Shown here: piece by piece, positions 24,025-31,638 of the stretch
How the letters are laid out: every line of letters begins with the position of its first letter
Numbering within the stretch: the stretch's first letter is position 1
Assembly: GCA_044226485.1 (NCBI GenBank)
Contig: JBGAGY010000002.1
Span: forward strand, 372,001 to 436,000
Direction: 5' to 3'
DNA: 64,000 bases
Source: UBA6663 sp044226485
Lineage (GTDB): Bacteria > Chloroflexota > Anaerolineae > Anaerolineales > UBA6663
Position numbers and translations under genes: made by a program
The notes under the pieces: model-generated
What the model saw: only the letters and a program-made list of their open reading frames with translations
The model's database searches: none
What the model was told of the DNA's origin: nothing

Positions 24025-25394
24025 GGCGCGATGGTCGCCGCCGGCTCGGGAAGCTCCATCACGTTGAAGAAGATCTCGGCGGCCTGAGGGTCGAAGTGCG
24101 TGCCGACGTTGGCGCGGATGTGGCTGGTTACTTCCGGCAAGGGCATCGCCGCGCGGTATGGGCGGTCCGAGGTGAGCGCGTCCCACACGTCCGCGAGGGC
24201 GAAGAGCCGGGCCGGTAGCGGGATCTCGTCTCCGCGCAGGCCGCGAGGATACCCACCGCCGTCCCAGCGTTCGTGGTGGCAATAAGGGATGTCGAGCGCG
24301 GGGCGCAGGAACTCGATCGGCATCAGCATCTGGTAAGCGTGGATCGGATGCTGCTCCATGATCAGGCGTTCTTCAGGCGTCAGGCGACCGGGCTTCAGCA
24401 AGATCGCGTCAGGCACGCCCATCTTGCCGATGTCGTGCAAGAGCGCGCCGCGGCGGACGTTGTCGAGGGCTTCGCCTTCGAAGTTGACGGCGCGGGCAAG
24501 ACGCACCGTGATGTCCGTGACGCGCTGGCTGTGGCCCTGCGTCTCCTGATCGCGGAGTTCCAGCGCGCGCGCCCAACCGGCGAGGGTGGCGTCATAGGCG
24601 TCAAGCAGGTCGCGGTGCAGCATGCGGATCTGCATCTCGGCCAGCCGGCGCTCCGAGATGTCGCGCGCGATCACCTGCACCAACTGGCGCCCATCGATGA
24701 CCAGTTCGCCGCTCACCAGCTCGGCCGCTGTGTTCAGACCGTCGCTTCTGACGAGCTGGACTTCGATGCGGGCGTTACGGCTCGGGCGCTGGAAGATCTG
24801 GGCGATGTGAGCTGAGACGCGCGGGCTGTCTTTGGGGTTCACGAGCAGCGTGAAGGGCCGACCGATGAGGTCGGCGGCGCCCGGAAGCCCGAGCATGCGC
24901 GCCAGCGTGTCGTTGGCGTGCTGGATGATCGCGGCGCCATCGAGCACTGCGATGCCGTCGGGCGAGAGCTCGGCCAGTCGGCTGAAGCGCGCGCGCTCGG
25001 CCTGCATGGTGCGGTAGCGGTTGAGGCGCGTGATCGTGCGCAGCCGCGCGCGAAGCTCTTCGGGGTCGGGTGGCTTCGTGATGAAGTCGTCGGCGCCGGC
25101 CTCGAGCCCGCGCAGGCGATGCTCGCGCTCGCTCAGGCCCGTCATCATCAGGATCGGCACCTCGGCCAGGTCTGGGTCGGCGCGCAGGCGCGCGCATACC
25201 GTGAAGCCGTCGAGATCCGGCAGGAGCACATCGAGCAGAATAACGTCGGGGCGAAGTTGAGCGGCGAGGGCGAGGCCTTCCTGCCCATCGGCAGCGAACG
25301 CCAGCTGATAGCCCTGTCGGCCCAGGATGCCCTGGACCATCTTGCGGGCGCTCAGCGAGTCGTCGACGATCAGGATCGTGCTGTTGACGGCCAT
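24021..25394 (-). CDS. Response regulator with REC, PAS and HD-GYP domains
   Basis: A 457-residue signalling protein. The receiver domain (residues 1-120: TILIVDDSLSARKMVQGIL, VILLDVLLPDLDGF with the phospho-acceptor Asp, and FITKPPDPEELRARL) is followed by a PAS domain (about 135-260, ending VIARDISERRLAE). An HD-GYP phosphodiesterase domain comes last (about 270-445: GHSQRVTDI, LLHDIGKMGVPDAILLKPG, HHERWDGGGYPRGL). It should hydrolyse cyclic di-GMP when phosphorylated. No partner kinase gene lies nearby. ATG 25394 is chosen with GAGG and a TACAAT box upstream. Confidence 0.93.
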   Translation of the reverse strand: MAVNSTILIVDDSLSARKMVQGILGRQGYQLAFAADGQEGLALAAQLRPDVILLDVLLPDLDGFTVCARLRADPDLAEVPILMMTGLSEREHRLRGLEAGADDFITKPPDPEELRARLRTITRLNRYRTMQAERARFSRLAELSPDGIAVLDGAAIIQHANDTLARMLGLPGAADLIGRPFTLLVNPKDSPRVSAHIAQIFQRPSRNARIEVQLVRSDGLNTAAELVSGELVIDGRQLVQVIARDISERRLAEMQIRMLHRDLLDAYDATLAGWARALELRDQETQGHSQRVTDITVRLARAVNFEGEALDNVRRGALLHDIGKMGVPDAILLKPGRLTPEERLIMEQHPIHAYQMLMPIEFLRPALDIPYCHHERWDGGGYPRGLRGDEIPLPARLFALADVWDALTSDRPYRAAMPLPEVTSHIRANVGTHFDPQAAEIFFNVMELPEPAATIAP

Positions 25395-25481
25395 GACGGC
25401 CTCATTGTAGAAGTGTTGGCCGACCGGGGTCTGCTTTTTTACAATCACTTAATCGGGTTTGTGGCGAGGCCTGCATAACAA

Positions 25482-25510
25482 AAAGGAGCGGCCCGAACGG
25501 CCGCTCCTTT
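25482..25510 (-). terminator. Terminator of the glycerophosphodiesterase gene
   Basis: The 12-bp stem AAAGGAGCGGCC/GGCCGCTCCTTT has a five-base loop, and on the minus strand the T-run continues as TTTTTG. It also lies just upstream of the divergent response-regulator start. Confidence 0.85.
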
Positions 25511-25529
25511 TACGTCGATTGAAGGCGGG

Positions 25530-26330
25530 TCAGACGACCCGGCGGGCGGCGATGGGGTCATCGACGATCAGGCCGTCGACACCGAAGGCAGTAAGGAAGC
25601 GGTACGTGAGAGGGCTCTCGACGGCGTTCATCCACACGAACACGCCGCGGCCCTCGTTGTGCGCCTGGCGCACCAGACCCGGATTGAGCAAGACCATCTC
25701 GGCCGGCGGGCACACGTACTCGGCATCCGCGGGCGGCCAACTCACGTCGAGGGCTCCGACGTCGTACAGAGCACCCAGGCGCGCCATCGGGCTGAGTTGT
25801 CGAACCCGGCGCAGGCTGTCCCAGTCGAACGACTGCAACACGGTCCGATCGAGATAGCCGGCGCTCTCGAGCAAGGCGAGCACACGCTCCTCGAGGCCCG
25901 GGTACTTCGCTGGCGACTTGAGCTCGACGAGCAACTCGACGTCGGCCTCGCGGGCCAGGTCGATCAGTTCCTGCAGGGTGGGGATGCGCTCGCCGTTGCC
26001 GGCGTCGAGCTCGCGTAGCTCGGCCAGCGTGCGGGCGCCGATGTCGCCGTAGCCGTTGGTGGTGCGCTCGAGCGTGTCGTCATGGAAGACGACGACCTGC
26101 CCATCGGCAGTGAGTTGCACATCGCATTCGAGCATATCAGCGCCGGCTGCCGCCCCATGGGCGAAGGCCGCCAACGTGTTTTCGGGCGCATAGCGCGCGC
26201 CGCCGCGATGGGCGATCACGCGCCGCCGCTCGAGCGTTGGCGTGCGCATGGCATATTGAGTCAGGTAATACGCGGCCGTGCCGGCGGCCGCCAGGCCGAG
26301 GAAGGCGGGAAGGCGATTACGTCGCGACAT
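25530..26330 (-). CDS. Glycerophosphodiester phosphodiesterase, membrane-anchored
   Basis: A 266-residue GDPD-family enzyme: RVIAHRGGARYAPENT, MLECDVQLTADGQVVVFHDD (metal and catalytic His), and LVELKSPAKY. It hydrolyses glycerophosphodiesters to glycerol-3-phosphate and an alcohol. One N-terminal hydrophobic helix (LPAFLGLAAAGTAAYYL) suggests an anchor with the domain outside the membrane. TATGAT exactly six bases before ATG 26330 supports this start over an in-frame ATG at 26348. Confidence 0.9.
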   Translation of the reverse strand: MSRRNRLPAFLGLAAAGTAAYYLTQYAMRTPTLERRRVIAHRGGARYAPENTLAAFAHGAAAGADMLECDVQLTADGQVVVFHDDTLERTTNGYGDIGARTLAELRELDAGNGERIPTLQELIDLAREADVELLVELKSPAKYPGLEERVLALLESAGYLDRTVLQSFDWDSLRRVRQLSPMARLGALYDVGALDVSWPPADAEYVCPPAEMVLLNPGLVRQAHNEGRGVFVWMNAVESPLTYRFLTAFGVDGLIVDDPIAARRVV

Positions 26331-26342
26331 GCGAGGATCATA
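26331..26342 (-). promoter_or_regulatory. Leaderless -10 element of the glycerophosphodiesterase gene
   Basis: TATGAT (26342-26337, minus strand), six bases, then ATG 26330. There is no Shine-Dalgarno and the -35 region is weak. Confidence 0.5.
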
Positions 26343-26424
26343 CCGCATTCGCGCCGCGGCGCAGGGAGCCGGGAAGCGAGGATCGACGGCGGCACCGCCC
26401 AGCGACGTGTTTTGTCGTCATCGC

Positions 26425-26448
26425 AGGGGCCACGCTTGCGTGGCCCCT
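26425..26448 (-). terminator. Hairpin after purA, without a T-run
   Basis: A perfect 11-bp stem AGGGGCCACGC/GCGTGGCCCCT with a two-base gap lies seven bases after the purA stop. On the minus strand it is not followed by a T-run, so intrinsic termination is doubtful. Confidence 0.45.
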
Positions 26449-26454
26449 CGTCGA

Positions 26455-27759
26455 TCACAACCGGATCATCTGGCTGCGTTCAGGCCCGACCGACACCAGT
26501 GAGACCGGCACGCCGGTAAGCGTGCTGATGCGTTCGATGTAGGCCCTGGCCGCGGCGGGCAGGTCGTCGGGCCGGCGCGCGGCGCTGACGTCTTCGGCCC
26601 AGCCGCCGAGGTCTTCGTATTCGGCGGTGAAGGGCGCAAGATCCGCCGGCCCGAACGGCAGTTCGGTATGCCGCCGGCCGTCGACGTCGCGGTAGGCCGT
26701 GCACAGGCGGATGCGCTCGAGGCCGCTGAGGACGTCGAGCTTGGTGAGCACCAGTTCGCTCAGGCCGTTGATGCGGATGGCGTAACGCAGCAGCACCAGG
26801 TCGAGCCAGCCGCAGCGGCGCGGCCGGCCGGTGGTCGTGCCGTACTCGTCCCACGGGTTGGCGCCCGTTCCGCGCAGCCGTTCGGCTTCGACGCCGAAAG
26901 CCTCGGTCGGAAAGGGGCCCTCGCCGACGCGGGTCTGGAAGACCTTTGTGACGCCGATGATGCGATCGATGTAGCCTGGGCCGACACCGAGCCCGGTGAG
27001 CACGCCGCCGGTCGTCGGCGACGAGCTCGTGACGAACGGATAGGTGCCATGGTCGATGTCGAGGAGCGAGCCCTGCGCGCCCTCGGCGATGACCCGCGCG
27101 CCGGCCTTGAGGCGGCCATCGAGATACAGCGACGTCTCGGTGATGAACGGCGCCAGTGCCCTGGCATGATCGGCGTACTCGGCCGCGACGGCAGCGGCAT
27201 CCAGCGGGGCGGCGCCGTACAGGCCGGTCAGGGTCTTGTTGACCTGCGCCACGTGCGCCTCGATTTTGTCGGCCAGCGCCTCGGGCTCGGTGAAGAGCTC
27301 GGCGCGCAGGCCGCCGCGCGAGATCTTGGCGGTGTAGGCCGGGCCGATGCCGCGGCCGGTCGTGCCGATCTTGTCGGCGCCGCGCGCAGCCTCCTCGGCC
27401 TGATCGAGCGCGACGTGCGCTGGCGTGATCAGGTGAGCGGCGTGCGAGATCTTGAGACGCTCGGGCGTGAGCGTGACGCCGGTCTGTGCCAGCGTCGCGA
27501 GTTCCGCGCGCAGGCGGGCCGGGTTGATCACCATGCCGTTGCCGAGCACGTTGACGGTGCGCGGCTGGATCACGCCCGAGGGCAGCAGATGCAGCTTGAA
27601 CGTCCGCGCGGCAGCGCCTTCGCCCACGGTGACGGTGTGTCCGGCGTTGTCGCCGCCCGAGAACCGCGCCGTGATGTCCGCCTCTTCAGAGAGCAGATCC
27701 GTGACGCGGCCCTTGCCCTCATCACCCCATTGAGCGCCGAGGAGAATGGTGAGACCCAT
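26455..27759 (-). CDS. purA: Adenylosuccinate synthase
   Basis: The 434-residue enzyme joins IMP and aspartate with GTP to adenylosuccinate, the first step from IMP to AMP. The N-terminal phosphate-binding loop GAQWGDEGKGRVTD is present, with GGDNAGHTV, GTTGRGIGPAYT and EGAQGSLLDIDHGTYPFVTSS all in order; the GTP-binding C-terminus closes with SVGPERSQMI. Lengths of 425-435 are usual. AGGAA precedes ATG 27759. It lies alone downstream of the sugar-transferase gene, separated by a palindrome. Confidence 0.97.
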   Translation of the reverse strand: MGLTILLGAQWGDEGKGRVTDLLSEEADITARFSGGDNAGHTVTVGEGAAARTFKLHLLPSGVIQPRTVNVLGNGMVINPARLRAELATLAQTGVTLTPERLKISHAAHLITPAHVALDQAEEAARGADKIGTTGRGIGPAYTAKISRGGLRAELFTEPEALADKIEAHVAQVNKTLTGLYGAAPLDAAAVAAEYADHARALAPFITETSLYLDGRLKAGARVIAEGAQGSLLDIDHGTYPFVTSSSPTTGGVLTGLGVGPGYIDRIIGVTKVFQTRVGEGPFPTEAFGVEAERLRGTGANPWDEYGTTTGRPRRCGWLDLVLLRYAIRINGLSELVLTKLDVLSGLERIRLCTAYRDVDGRRHTELPFGPADLAPFTAEYEDLGGWAEDVSAARRPDDLPAAARAYIERISTLTGVPVSLVSVGPERSQMIRL

Positions 27760-27773
27760 GGCAAATTCCTGTT

Positions 27774-27837
27774 GGTCATGGGCTGAGGGTGATGGGCGAT
27801 TGAAGACTCAATCGCCAAACACCCACAGCCCATGACC
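27774..27837. repeat. Palindromic repeat between purA and the sugar transferase gene
   Basis: Outer arms GGTCATGGGCTG and CAGCCCATGACC, and inner arms GGCGATTGA and TCAATCGCC, form an interrupted palindrome with 7-nt-like internal words. It directly follows the sugar-transferase stop and may act as its terminator. Confidence 0.7.
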
Positions 27838-27841
27838 CATG

Positions 27842-29248
27842 CTAGTACGCTCCGCTGCCGAACAGCACGCGCGGGATCGTGCGGAGCATGATTTGAATAT
27901 CGAGCGCGAGCGACCAGTTCTCGATGTAGTAGATGTCGAGCAGACACATCTCGTCGAACGTGAGATCGCTGCGGCCTGAAACCTGCCAGAGGCCGGTGAT
28001 GCCCGGCTTGACCTCGAGACGCTGGCGGTGCCAGGGCTGATAGCGAGCGACTTCGCTGGGCAGACCCGGACGCGGGCCGACCACGCTCATCTCGCCCTTG
28101 AGCACGTTGAGAAACTGAGGGATCTCGTCGACGCTGGTCCGGCGCAGCAGCCGACCGAAGCGCGTCTGGCGCGGGTCGTTGCGGATCTTGAAAAGCGGCC
28201 CGGTGGCCTCGTTGCGTTCGCGCAGTTGCTCTTGCTCGGCTTCGGCGCCGACGCGCATCGACCGGAACTTGAGGACCGTAAAGAGCTTGCCCTTTTCGCC
28301 GACGCGGGTCTGCGAGAACAGGATCGGCCCTGGCGAGTCGAGGCGGATCAGCAGGGCGGCGAGCAGCGTGACGGGCGACGAGACGAGCAGGATGGCCAGG
28401 GCCGCCAGGATGTCGAGCGCGCGCTTGGCGATTCGTCCGGGCTGCGACAGGCTCGGCTCCTTGACGCCGATCAGCGGCAAGCCGCCGACTTCTTCGACGT
28501 CGAGCTGGTTGAGCGAGAGCTGGAAGAGATCCGGCACGACGCGAGCCCGCACCCCGCGGGCCTCGCACGCGCGGACGACAGCCAGGATCTTGCGCTGGTA
28601 CATCCACGGCAGGGTGATGATCGCTTCGTCGATGCGCTCGGTGCCGAGCACGTGCTCGGCCTGCTCGAGGCTGCCAAGCAACTTGAAGCGCCCGATCTCG
28701 AGCTTGGCGGGATCGTCATCGAGGAAGCCGACGATCTGATAGCCGAGGCTTGGCTCGGCCACCACAGTGCGCATGACCGTCCGCCCGATGTCGCCGGCGC
28801 CGACCACGAGCACTCGTGAAACGCCGACGCCGCTCAGACGAAGCTGCGCGCGCACCAGCCGTTGCCCGATCCGCGCGAACCAGAGGATGACGACCGTCAG
28901 GAAGATCGCCCACACGATCAGGCCGCGGGAGTAGACCGTCGGGAGCAGAAGGAAGACCGCTGCGAACATGATCACGCCGACGGTCGAGACAGCGTTGATC
29001 AGGCGATAGAGGTCGGTGAAGATGCTGCCGCCGCGGCGCTCGGTGTAGGCCCCGTCCACCCAGAGGAAGAACAGACACAACAGCGTGTAAGCGGCCTGCA
29101 TCGACAGGTAGGCGTTGTACGGGGCCGAAAACTGATCGTCGACGGGCACGAGCAACTCGAGCTCATAGCGTATGTAGTAGCTGAGCGCGAAGGCCACGTT
29201 GATCAGCACCACGTCGATCAGGGCGGACAGGAACTGGGCGCGGGTCAT
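27842..29248 (-). CDS. Undecaprenyl-phosphate sugar phosphotransferase (WbaP/WcaJ type)
   Basis: This 468-residue membrane enzyme begins glycan synthesis by moving a sugar-1-phosphate from a nucleotide sugar to the lipid carrier. Four N-terminal helices (residues 1-130) are followed by a Rossmann-like CoA-binding-3 domain (LVVGAGDIGRTVMR, about 145-250). A re-entrant helix at about 275 precedes the catalytic sugar-transferase domain, with FSQTRVGEKGKLFTVLKFRS, RRTSVDEIPQFLNVLKGEMS and VGPRPGL. It starts the surface-glycan gene block. The sugar transferred is unknown. Confidence 0.93.
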   Translation of the reverse strand: MTRAQFLSALIDVVLINVAFALSYYIRYELELLVPVDDQFSAPYNAYLSMQAAYTLLCLFFLWVDGAYTERRGGSIFTDLYRLINAVSTVGVIMFAAVFLLLPTVYSRGLIVWAIFLTVVILWFARIGQRLVRAQLRLSGVGVSRVLVVGAGDIGRTVMRTVVAEPSLGYQIVGFLDDDPAKLEIGRFKLLGSLEQAEHVLGTERIDEAIITLPWMYQRKILAVVRACEARGVRARVVPDLFQLSLNQLDVEEVGGLPLIGVKEPSLSQPGRIAKRALDILAALAILLVSSPVTLLAALLIRLDSPGPILFSQTRVGEKGKLFTVLKFRSMRVGAEAEQEQLRERNEATGPLFKIRNDPRQTRFGRLLRRTSVDEIPQFLNVLKGEMSVVGPRPGLPSEVARYQPWHRQRLEVKPGITGLWQVSGRSDLTFDEMCLLDIYYIENWSLALDIQIMLRTIPRVLFGSGAY

Positions 29249-29276
29249 GGCAGGACGATGAGCCTTACGGCGCGCG

Positions 29277-30410
29277 TCAGTCGCGCGGCTCCGGGCTGAG
29301 CGCGCGTCGGTAGGCCTGACGCAGGCTGGCTGCGGCGGCCTCCCAGGTGAAGGTATGAGCGTGCGCCGGCCCGGCGGAGCGCGCGCGTTCGGCCTCGGCC
29401 GGGGTCAGCGCACGTCTCAGGGCATCGGCCAGCGCGATCGGATCGTCGGGCGCGATGCGCAAAGCGACGTCGCCTCCGGCCTCGGGCAACGACGACACGT
29501 CACTCGTGACCGTCGGTCGACCGCAGGCCAAAGCCTCGGCCACCGGCAGCCCGAACCCCTCGAAGCTCGAGGGGTAGGCGAAGGCGGCGGCCGCGTTGTA
29601 CCAGGACGGCAGGTCCTCGGCCGGAACAAAACCCGGCAGATGCACCACGTCGCCCAAATTGGAATCGCTGATCATGCGCAACAAGGAATGGTACCACCAG
29701 CCTCGAGCGCCCGCTAAAACCAGGTGCAAATCCGGCTGATCGCGTCGCAACAACGCGAAGGCCTCGACGAGCGCCGGCAGATTCTTGCGCGGCTCGAGCG
29801 TCCCCAGGTAGAGGATGAAACGCTCAGGCAGGCCGAGGCGTTCCCGGAAGGCACGCACCTCCGCCACGGGCAGTGGCCGGAAGCGCGCGTCGACGCCCGG
29901 GTACGCCAGGTCGATCCGCGTGACTGGCACGCCCAGCAGTTCGGCCACATCTCTCCGCGTGGCCTCAGAGATCGCCACGACGCGGCGGGCTCGTCGGCAG
30001 CTCAGCTGTGTGATCGTGCTCAGGTAGAGCCGCTGCGCAGCCGGGAAGCGATCGGGCAAGCGCCTGAAAGACAGGTCGTACATCGTCACGACGCCCGGCA
30101 CGCGACTCAGCAGCGGCAGGCTGAAGGCCAGCCCGTGCGTCAGATCGACGGGCCGACCCAGCCGCCGCCAGGCCCGCGTCTGCGCCAGTTGCTCCCAGAG
30201 GATGCGGCTCAGCCGGCCCTCGACGGCCACCGGCTCGACCCGCACGTTGGGCAGATCGAGCGCGCCCGGCCTGGCATACGCCGTGAACGAAAACTCCTCA
30301 GGCTGCGTGGCCAGCGCCGTGAGTGTGTTCGAAATGTACTGATGAATGCCGGCGCTGCGGTACGTCGCGCGGCCATCCAACAGCAGCGCATTGAGCGCGA
30401 CGTGCGGCAT
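29277..30410 (-). CDS. GT4-family glycosyltransferase
   Basis: A 377-residue GT-B enzyme of family 4. The N-terminal half opens with VALNALLLDG and an acceptor loop (SAGIHQYISNTL). The nucleotide-sugar half has LYLGTLEPRKNLPALVEAF and the conserved YPSSFEGFGLPVAEALACGRPTV with the EX7E pair. It should add a sugar, often mannose, to the lipid-linked glycan on the cytoplasmic face. It lies 28 bases before the sugar-transferase gene and is likely in the same operon. TATAAT lies exactly six bases before ATG 30410. Confidence 0.92.
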   Translation of the reverse strand: MPHVALNALLLDGRATYRSAGIHQYISNTLTALATQPEEFSFTAYARPGALDLPNVRVEPVAVEGRLSRILWEQLAQTRAWRRLGRPVDLTHGLAFSLPLLSRVPGVVTMYDLSFRRLPDRFPAAQRLYLSTITQLSCRRARRVVAISEATRRDVAELLGVPVTRIDLAYPGVDARFRPLPVAEVRAFRERLGLPERFILYLGTLEPRKNLPALVEAFALLRRDQPDLHLVLAGARGWWYHSLLRMISDSNLGDVVHLPGFVPAEDLPSWYNAAAAFAYPSSFEGFGLPVAEALACGRPTVTSDVSSLPEAGGDVALRIAPDDPIALADALRRALTPAEAERARSAGPAHAHTFTWEAAAASLRQAYRRALSPEPRD

Positions 30411-30422
30411 GGGGGGATTATA
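30411..30422 (-). promoter_or_regulatory. Leaderless -10 element of the first GT4 gene
   Basis: A perfect TATAAT (30422-30417, minus strand) is followed by CCCCCC and ATG 30410. There is no Shine-Dalgarno. Confidence 0.6.
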
Positions 30423-30424
30423 GT

Positions 30425-30534
30425 CAGGTCGTCTAGTCGCCGGCTGGGGGCTGGTCTTCTGGTCGGCTCGTCGAAGGCCCGGCGGCCATCGAGGACTAGC
30501 CGACCAGAAGACTACTTGACTACAAGACTATAAA
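30425..30534. repeat. Heptad repeat (GACTA/AGTC words), inverted
   Basis: CTGGTCTTCTGGTCGGCT on the left pairs with AGCCGACCAGAAGAC on the right. The right arm runs on as 7-nt words GACTAGC, CGACCAG, AAGACTA, CTTGACT, ACAAGAC. The right arm contains the stop codon and last codons of the neighbouring minus-strand glycosyltransferase. Confidence 0.8.
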
Positions 30535-31609
30535 ACTCCGCCGTCTGTCGGGCGATGCCTTGCATGCTGTAGACGGTGGCGGCGCGGGAGCGCGCGGCGG
30601 AAGAGAGGGTTGCGCGCAGCGATGGTTCGTCGCGGAGGCGGGCCAGACAGCCCGCCAGGGCCTCGACGTCGTCCTCGGGGAAGAGCAGGCCGGATGGCGA
30701 GGCCGAGCTCGCTGCAATCAGGTGTTGGGGCTCGCCCGAGTCGCTGACGATAGCTGGGACGCCGCAGCTCATGGCCTCGATGACGACGCGGCCGAACTGT
30801 TCCTTCCAGTTGGGCCGGGTGCGCGACGGCAGGACGAGGACGTCGAGCGCGTTGTAGAAGTCGGGCATGGCGGAGGAGGGCCGCGAGGGCTCGAGGCGGA
30901 CGCGGTCACTCAGCCCATGCGTCGCGATCAGGTGCTCGTAAAGCCGTCGCTCGGGACCGGCGCCGATCAGGCGCAGTTCGACGTTCGATGTCTGCGCGAG
31001 CGCCAGGAGCAGCGTGTCGACGCCCTTCTCGGGCACAAAGCGGCCGGCATAGCCGACTTTCAACACTCCGTCAGGGGCGCGACGCTCGGCCGGCGCGTAG
31101 ATCGCGGGGTCAACGCCGAACTGTGGCACTTGAGCGATCGGGCCTGCAAAGCCTTTGGCGCGCCAGACGGCCTCGGCCTCGGCGTTGCCGACCAGCGCGC
31201 CGTCGACGCCGGCCAGCACTGCCGTTTCCATCCACGCAAAAGGCGGCGGATAGCGCCGTACCAGGTTCTGCCACGAGAAGAAGATCGTCTTCGCCCCGAC
31301 GCGCCTCGCCGCGCGCCAGGCCAACCAGGTGGCGAGGTTGTAGGGCTCTTCGTCGATGTGCACAAGGTCGGGCCGCAGCCGGTTGACCAGACCGCCCAGG
31401 AACGGATAGGCGTGCAAATGGAAGTTCCCGTCCAGCACGATCGGGGTGACGTGCAGGGCGTAGCCCGACGTGTGCTCGCGCTCGAGCGGTTGCCCGGCCC
31501 AGCTCGGGGGCACGACGACATGCAGGTCGATGCCCTCGGCGGCCAGGAGCTCGAGCTTACGTTGGTACGCGCCGACCACGAGGGCCTTCGAGAGCATGAG
31601 CACACGCAT
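30512..31609 (-). CDS. GT4-family glycosyltransferase
   Basis: A 365-residue GT-B glycosyltransferase with LKVGYAGRFVPEKGVDTLLLA (start of the donor domain), RLIGAGPERRLYEHLI and LPSRTRPNWKEQFGRVVIEA with the family's EX7E glutamates. Its last five residues SLVVK and TAG stop are spelled by the heptad repeat, so the original C-terminus was probably altered. TATACT lies six bases before ATG 31609. It likely acts in the same glycan pathway as its neighbour but has its own promoter. Confidence 0.9.
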   Translation of the reverse strand: MRVLMLSKALVVGAYQRKLELLAAEGIDLHVVVPPSWAGQPLEREHTSGYALHVTPIVLDGNFHLHAYPFLGGLVNRLRPDLVHIDEEPYNLATWLAWRAARRVGAKTIFFSWQNLVRRYPPPFAWMETAVLAGVDGALVGNAEAEAVWRAKGFAGPIAQVPQFGVDPAIYAPAERRAPDGVLKVGYAGRFVPEKGVDTLLLALAQTSNVELRLIGAGPERRLYEHLIATHGLSDRVRLEPSRPSSAMPDFYNALDVLVLPSRTRPNWKEQFGRVVIEAMSCGVPAIVSDSGEPQHLIAASSASPSGLLFPEDDVEALAGCLARLRDEPSLRATLSSAARSRAATVYSMQGIARQTAEFYSLVVK

Positions 31610-31624
31610 GTCAAAAGTATAATG
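31610..31624. promoter_or_regulatory. Overlapping divergent -10 elements
   Basis: On the minus strand TATACT (31621-31616) is six bases from ATG 31609. On the plus strand TATAAT (31619-31624) serves the glycosidase-like gene at 31639. The two boxes share three bases, so the two transcripts may exclude each other. Confidence 0.5.
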
Positions 31625-31638
31625 GCTGGCGTACGTTC

